Assembly (NCBI RefSeq): GCF_900187125.1
Contig: NZ_LT906468.1
Location: forward strand, 1,426,001-1,490,000
Reading direction: 5' to 3'
From: Sphingobacterium mizutaii
GTDB taxonomy: Bacteria; Bacteroidota; Bacteroidia; Sphingobacteriales; Sphingobacteriaceae
Length of the DNA: 64,000 nucleotides
Shown: in pieces, positions 62,591 to 64,000 of the stretch
How the letters are laid out: each line of letters begins with the position of its first letter
How positions within the stretch are numbered: the stretch's first letter is position 1
Notes under the pieces: generated by a model
Database searches by the model: none
The model's input: the letters and a program-made list of their open reading frames with translations, nothing else
What the model was told of the DNA's origin: nothing
Program-made: the position numbers and the translations under genes

Positions 62591-63406
62591 TAACAATAAT
62601 TTATTCATGTGGAGATTAAACTCCTCTGGATGTTCCAAGTTTGGAAGATGACCGCATTCTTCCATTTCGATATATTTTGATCCTTTGATTTCCTTTGTCA
62701 ATTCTTCCATGAGATTGGCAGGGGTAATTTTATCTTCCTTGCCGCGGACCACGAGGGTAGGGACTTTGACTTTTGAAAGGACTTCTGTGGTATCCGTTCG
62801 GGCCGCTAAGGCAAGTAAGGTTGCACAGATGGACTCGATGCTATTCCTTCGGATGCTACTTTTGATCAATTCAATGGCATCGGGGTTATTATCGATACTT
62901 TTCTTCGAGAAGAGGTTAGCGATAAAACCGATGGCATAGGGTCTGCGTCCGTATTGCAGGACGGCCTGGATGGCATCAAAGCGCTTCTGTTTACCAGCGT
63001 TATCATCCGCTTTGCTGTGTGTATCGGAGAGGATCAGTCCAGAAATCCGATCTGGAAACAATTGATAGGCTCTCAGGGCAATATAACCACCCATAGAGAC
63101 GCCACATAAAACAGCTTTTTCAATTTCAAGTTTGCGCATGAATACGCCTAGGTCTTTAGCAAAGACATCGATGGAAAAAAATCCATGACCTTTTGTTGTA
63201 TTGCCATGTCCGCGAATATCGACCGCTATTCCAGTGATATTATCTTCTAAACTTTTGAGCTGTTCGCGCCACATTTTTTTATTGAAAGGAAAACCATGTA
63301 GGAAAATGATCGTTTTTTCAGGTTGTTCGCTGGCCTTTTTGATATAATAGGAGATACTGATATCCCCAATCCGGATCTTGTTGCTTTTAATTATACGTTC
63401 CGCCAT
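62579..63406 (-). CDS. alpha/beta hydrolase
   Basis: 275 residues from ATG 63406; an in-frame ATG 38 codons upstream gives a poor hydrophobic leader. Oxyanion HGFPFNKKMW, nucleophile Ser104 in CGVSMGGYIAL, Asp in GKEDKITP and His in ECGHLPNLE complete the triad. Related to 3-oxoadipate enol-lactonase-type hydrolases; substrate unknown. Stop codon overlaps the convergent patatin gene. Confidence 0.88.
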   Translation of the reverse strand: MAERIIKSNKIRIGDISISYYIKKASEQPEKTIIFLHGFPFNKKMWREQLKSLEDNITGIAVDIRGHGNTTKGHGFFSIDVFAKDLGVFMRKLEIEKAVLCGVSMGGYIALRAYQLFPDRISGLILSDTHSKADDNAGKQKRFDAIQAVLQYGRRPYAIGFIANLFSKKSIDNNPDAIELIKSSIRRNSIESICATLLALAARTDTTEVLSKVKVPTLVVRGKEDKITPANLMEELTKEIKGSKYIEMEECGHLPNLEHPEEFNLHMNKLLLEVD

Positions 63407-63544
63407 AATTTTAAATATATAAATATCAACACGATAAGCAAAATATAGTTTGAAATTGATTAAAAAAGGGAAAAAGGGTTTGGAAAATCTAAAAAAGTCC
63501 CGATATTTGCGCCACCTCAAAGGACAATTCGTCCTTTAAAGAAT

Positions 63545-63618
63545 GCGCTCATAGCTTAATTGGATAGAGCATCTGACTACGGATCAGAAGGTTAGGGGTT
63601 CGACTCCCTTTGAGCGCA
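63545..63618 (+). tRNA. tRNA-Arg(ACG), copy 1
   Basis: 74 bases. Acceptor GCGCTCA with TGAGCGC, D arm, anticodon stem TCTGA/TCAGA with loop CTACGGA (anticodon ACG), T arm with GGTTCGACTCC. CCA is not encoded. ACG read as inosine-CG would serve CGU, CGC and CGA codons. Confidence 0.95.
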
Positions 63619-63734
63619 CTTTCTTTTTAAACCCACAGCGAAAATCTTCCTTTAAAAAAATAATTCCTGCAGAGGAAAAGTGGAAAAATAAGTCATTGAG
63701 GCTGAAAGGAATTGGTTTTAAAATAAAAAAAAAT

Positions 63735-63764
63735 TTTGCTGAGGATATTATTTCCTTATATTTG
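63735..63764 (+). promoter_or_regulatory. promoter of tRNA-Arg copy 2
   Basis: -33 TTTG 63735-63738 and -7 TATATTTG 63757-63764 with 18 bp between. Copy 1 has the similar GATATTTG at about 63500. Copy 2 therefore has its own promoter. Confidence 0.6.
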
Positions 63765-63809
63765 CATCACCAAAACAGAAAGGGCGTCAGTCGTATAGTA
63801 TTGGTTGCC

Positions 63810-63883
63810 GCGCTCATAGCTTAATTGGATAGAGCATCTGACTACGGATCAGAAGGTTAGGGGTTCGACTCCCTTTGAGCGCA
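63810..63883 (+). tRNA. tRNA-Arg(ACG), copy 2
   Basis: Identical over all 74 bases to the copy at 63545-63618, 265 bp downstream; flanking sequence is different. CCA not encoded. Confidence 0.95.
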
Positions 63884-63892
63884 CTTGGAAAG

Positions 63893-63930
63893 AGCCTAAT
63901 TCTTATACGGGATTAGGCTTTTGTTTTTTT
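63893..63930 (+). terminator. terminator after the second tRNA-Arg gene
   Basis: AGCCTAAT 63893-63900 pairs with ATTAGGCT 63912-63919, then a T-run. Confidence 0.88.
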
Positions 63931-63955
63931 ACATCTAAAAAAATAACAACACATT

Positions 63956-64000
63956 ATGCTAAACCTAGTTTTATTCGGACCTCCAGGGGCAGGTAAGGGG
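63956..64000 (+). CDS. adk: adenylate kinase, N-terminal fragment
   Basis: The first 15 codons read MLNLVLFGPPGAGKG and continue beyond the right edge. GPPGAGKG with the following residue is the P-loop and start of adenylate kinase, which interconverts ATP and AMP with two ADP. The call rests on this highly conserved start. Confidence 0.85.
   Translation, partial: MLNLVLFGPPGAGKG

Overview
The window comes from a member of the Bacteroidota, most likely Sphingobacterium or a close relative in Sphingobacteriaceae. The signs are Bacteroidota-type promoters (TTTG, about 20 bp, TAnnTTTG) instead of sigma70 boxes, no clear Shine-Dalgarno sequences, a FecR-type anti-sigma start, DUF3667, the short fold-III arginine decarboxylase and the gene families throughout. 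It is ordinary chromosome with about 57 protein genes, RNase P RNA, a SAM-I riboswitch and two identical tRNA-Arg(ACG) genes. No prophage, transposase, CRISPR array or plasmid gene was seen.

Layout. 1-7.4 kb: the start of a FecR-like gene on the minus strand, then a plus-strand operon of a small lipoprotein, TolC-type channel, RND pump, periplasmic adaptor, TlpA thioredoxin and exported DsrE protein. 7.4-8.4 kb: a repeat island and one possible 40-residue gene. 8.4-13.1 kb: a DUF3667 membrane protein facing pstSCAB, whose upstream region has 11-bp-spaced TTAAT repeats like a Pho box. 13.3-20.5 kb: a lipoprotein, a second repeat island, the tesA/ybbA/ybbP-type group and an S9 peptidase. 20.5-29.5 kb: nnr, an AraC-like protein with a CxxC head, a TPR protein, lon behind a good sigma54-type promoter, a FUSC-like membrane protein, rnhA and an M3 peptidase. 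29.6-37 kb: a lipoprotein and a TetR-TolC-HlyD-ABC-ABC-permease-permease operon of the CecR/YbhGFSR kind. 37-47.3 kb: a hairpin-rich noncoding stretch, a metallo-hydrolase, a small orphan, arginine decarboxylase facing argS, two oxidoreductases, a lipoprotein, rnpB and a sigma54-activator response regulator. 47.6-53.2 kb: the methionine operon metY-metX-hom under a SAM-I riboswitch, then dapA. 53.2-60 kb: ligA, envelope genes (GT2, LpxL-like acyltransferase, WbqC, a beta-barrel protein), paired short hairpin RNAs, a GC-rich repeat cluster and a sugar acetyltransferase. 60.3-64 kb: a TetR-nitroreductase operon, patatin, an alpha/beta hydrolase, the two tRNAs and the start of adk.

How the parts work together. 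Two complete envelope efflux systems (RND with redox partners, ABC with its TetR) each carry their own outer membrane channel. Phosphate uptake and methionine synthesis are complete local operons with visible cis control. lon has a sigma54-type promoter, and a sigma54 activator is encoded 22 kb away; a link between them is only inferred. The most unusual material is noncoding: the dispersed repeat families, the paired hairpin RNAs at 58.8-59.0 kb and several structured intergenic regions.
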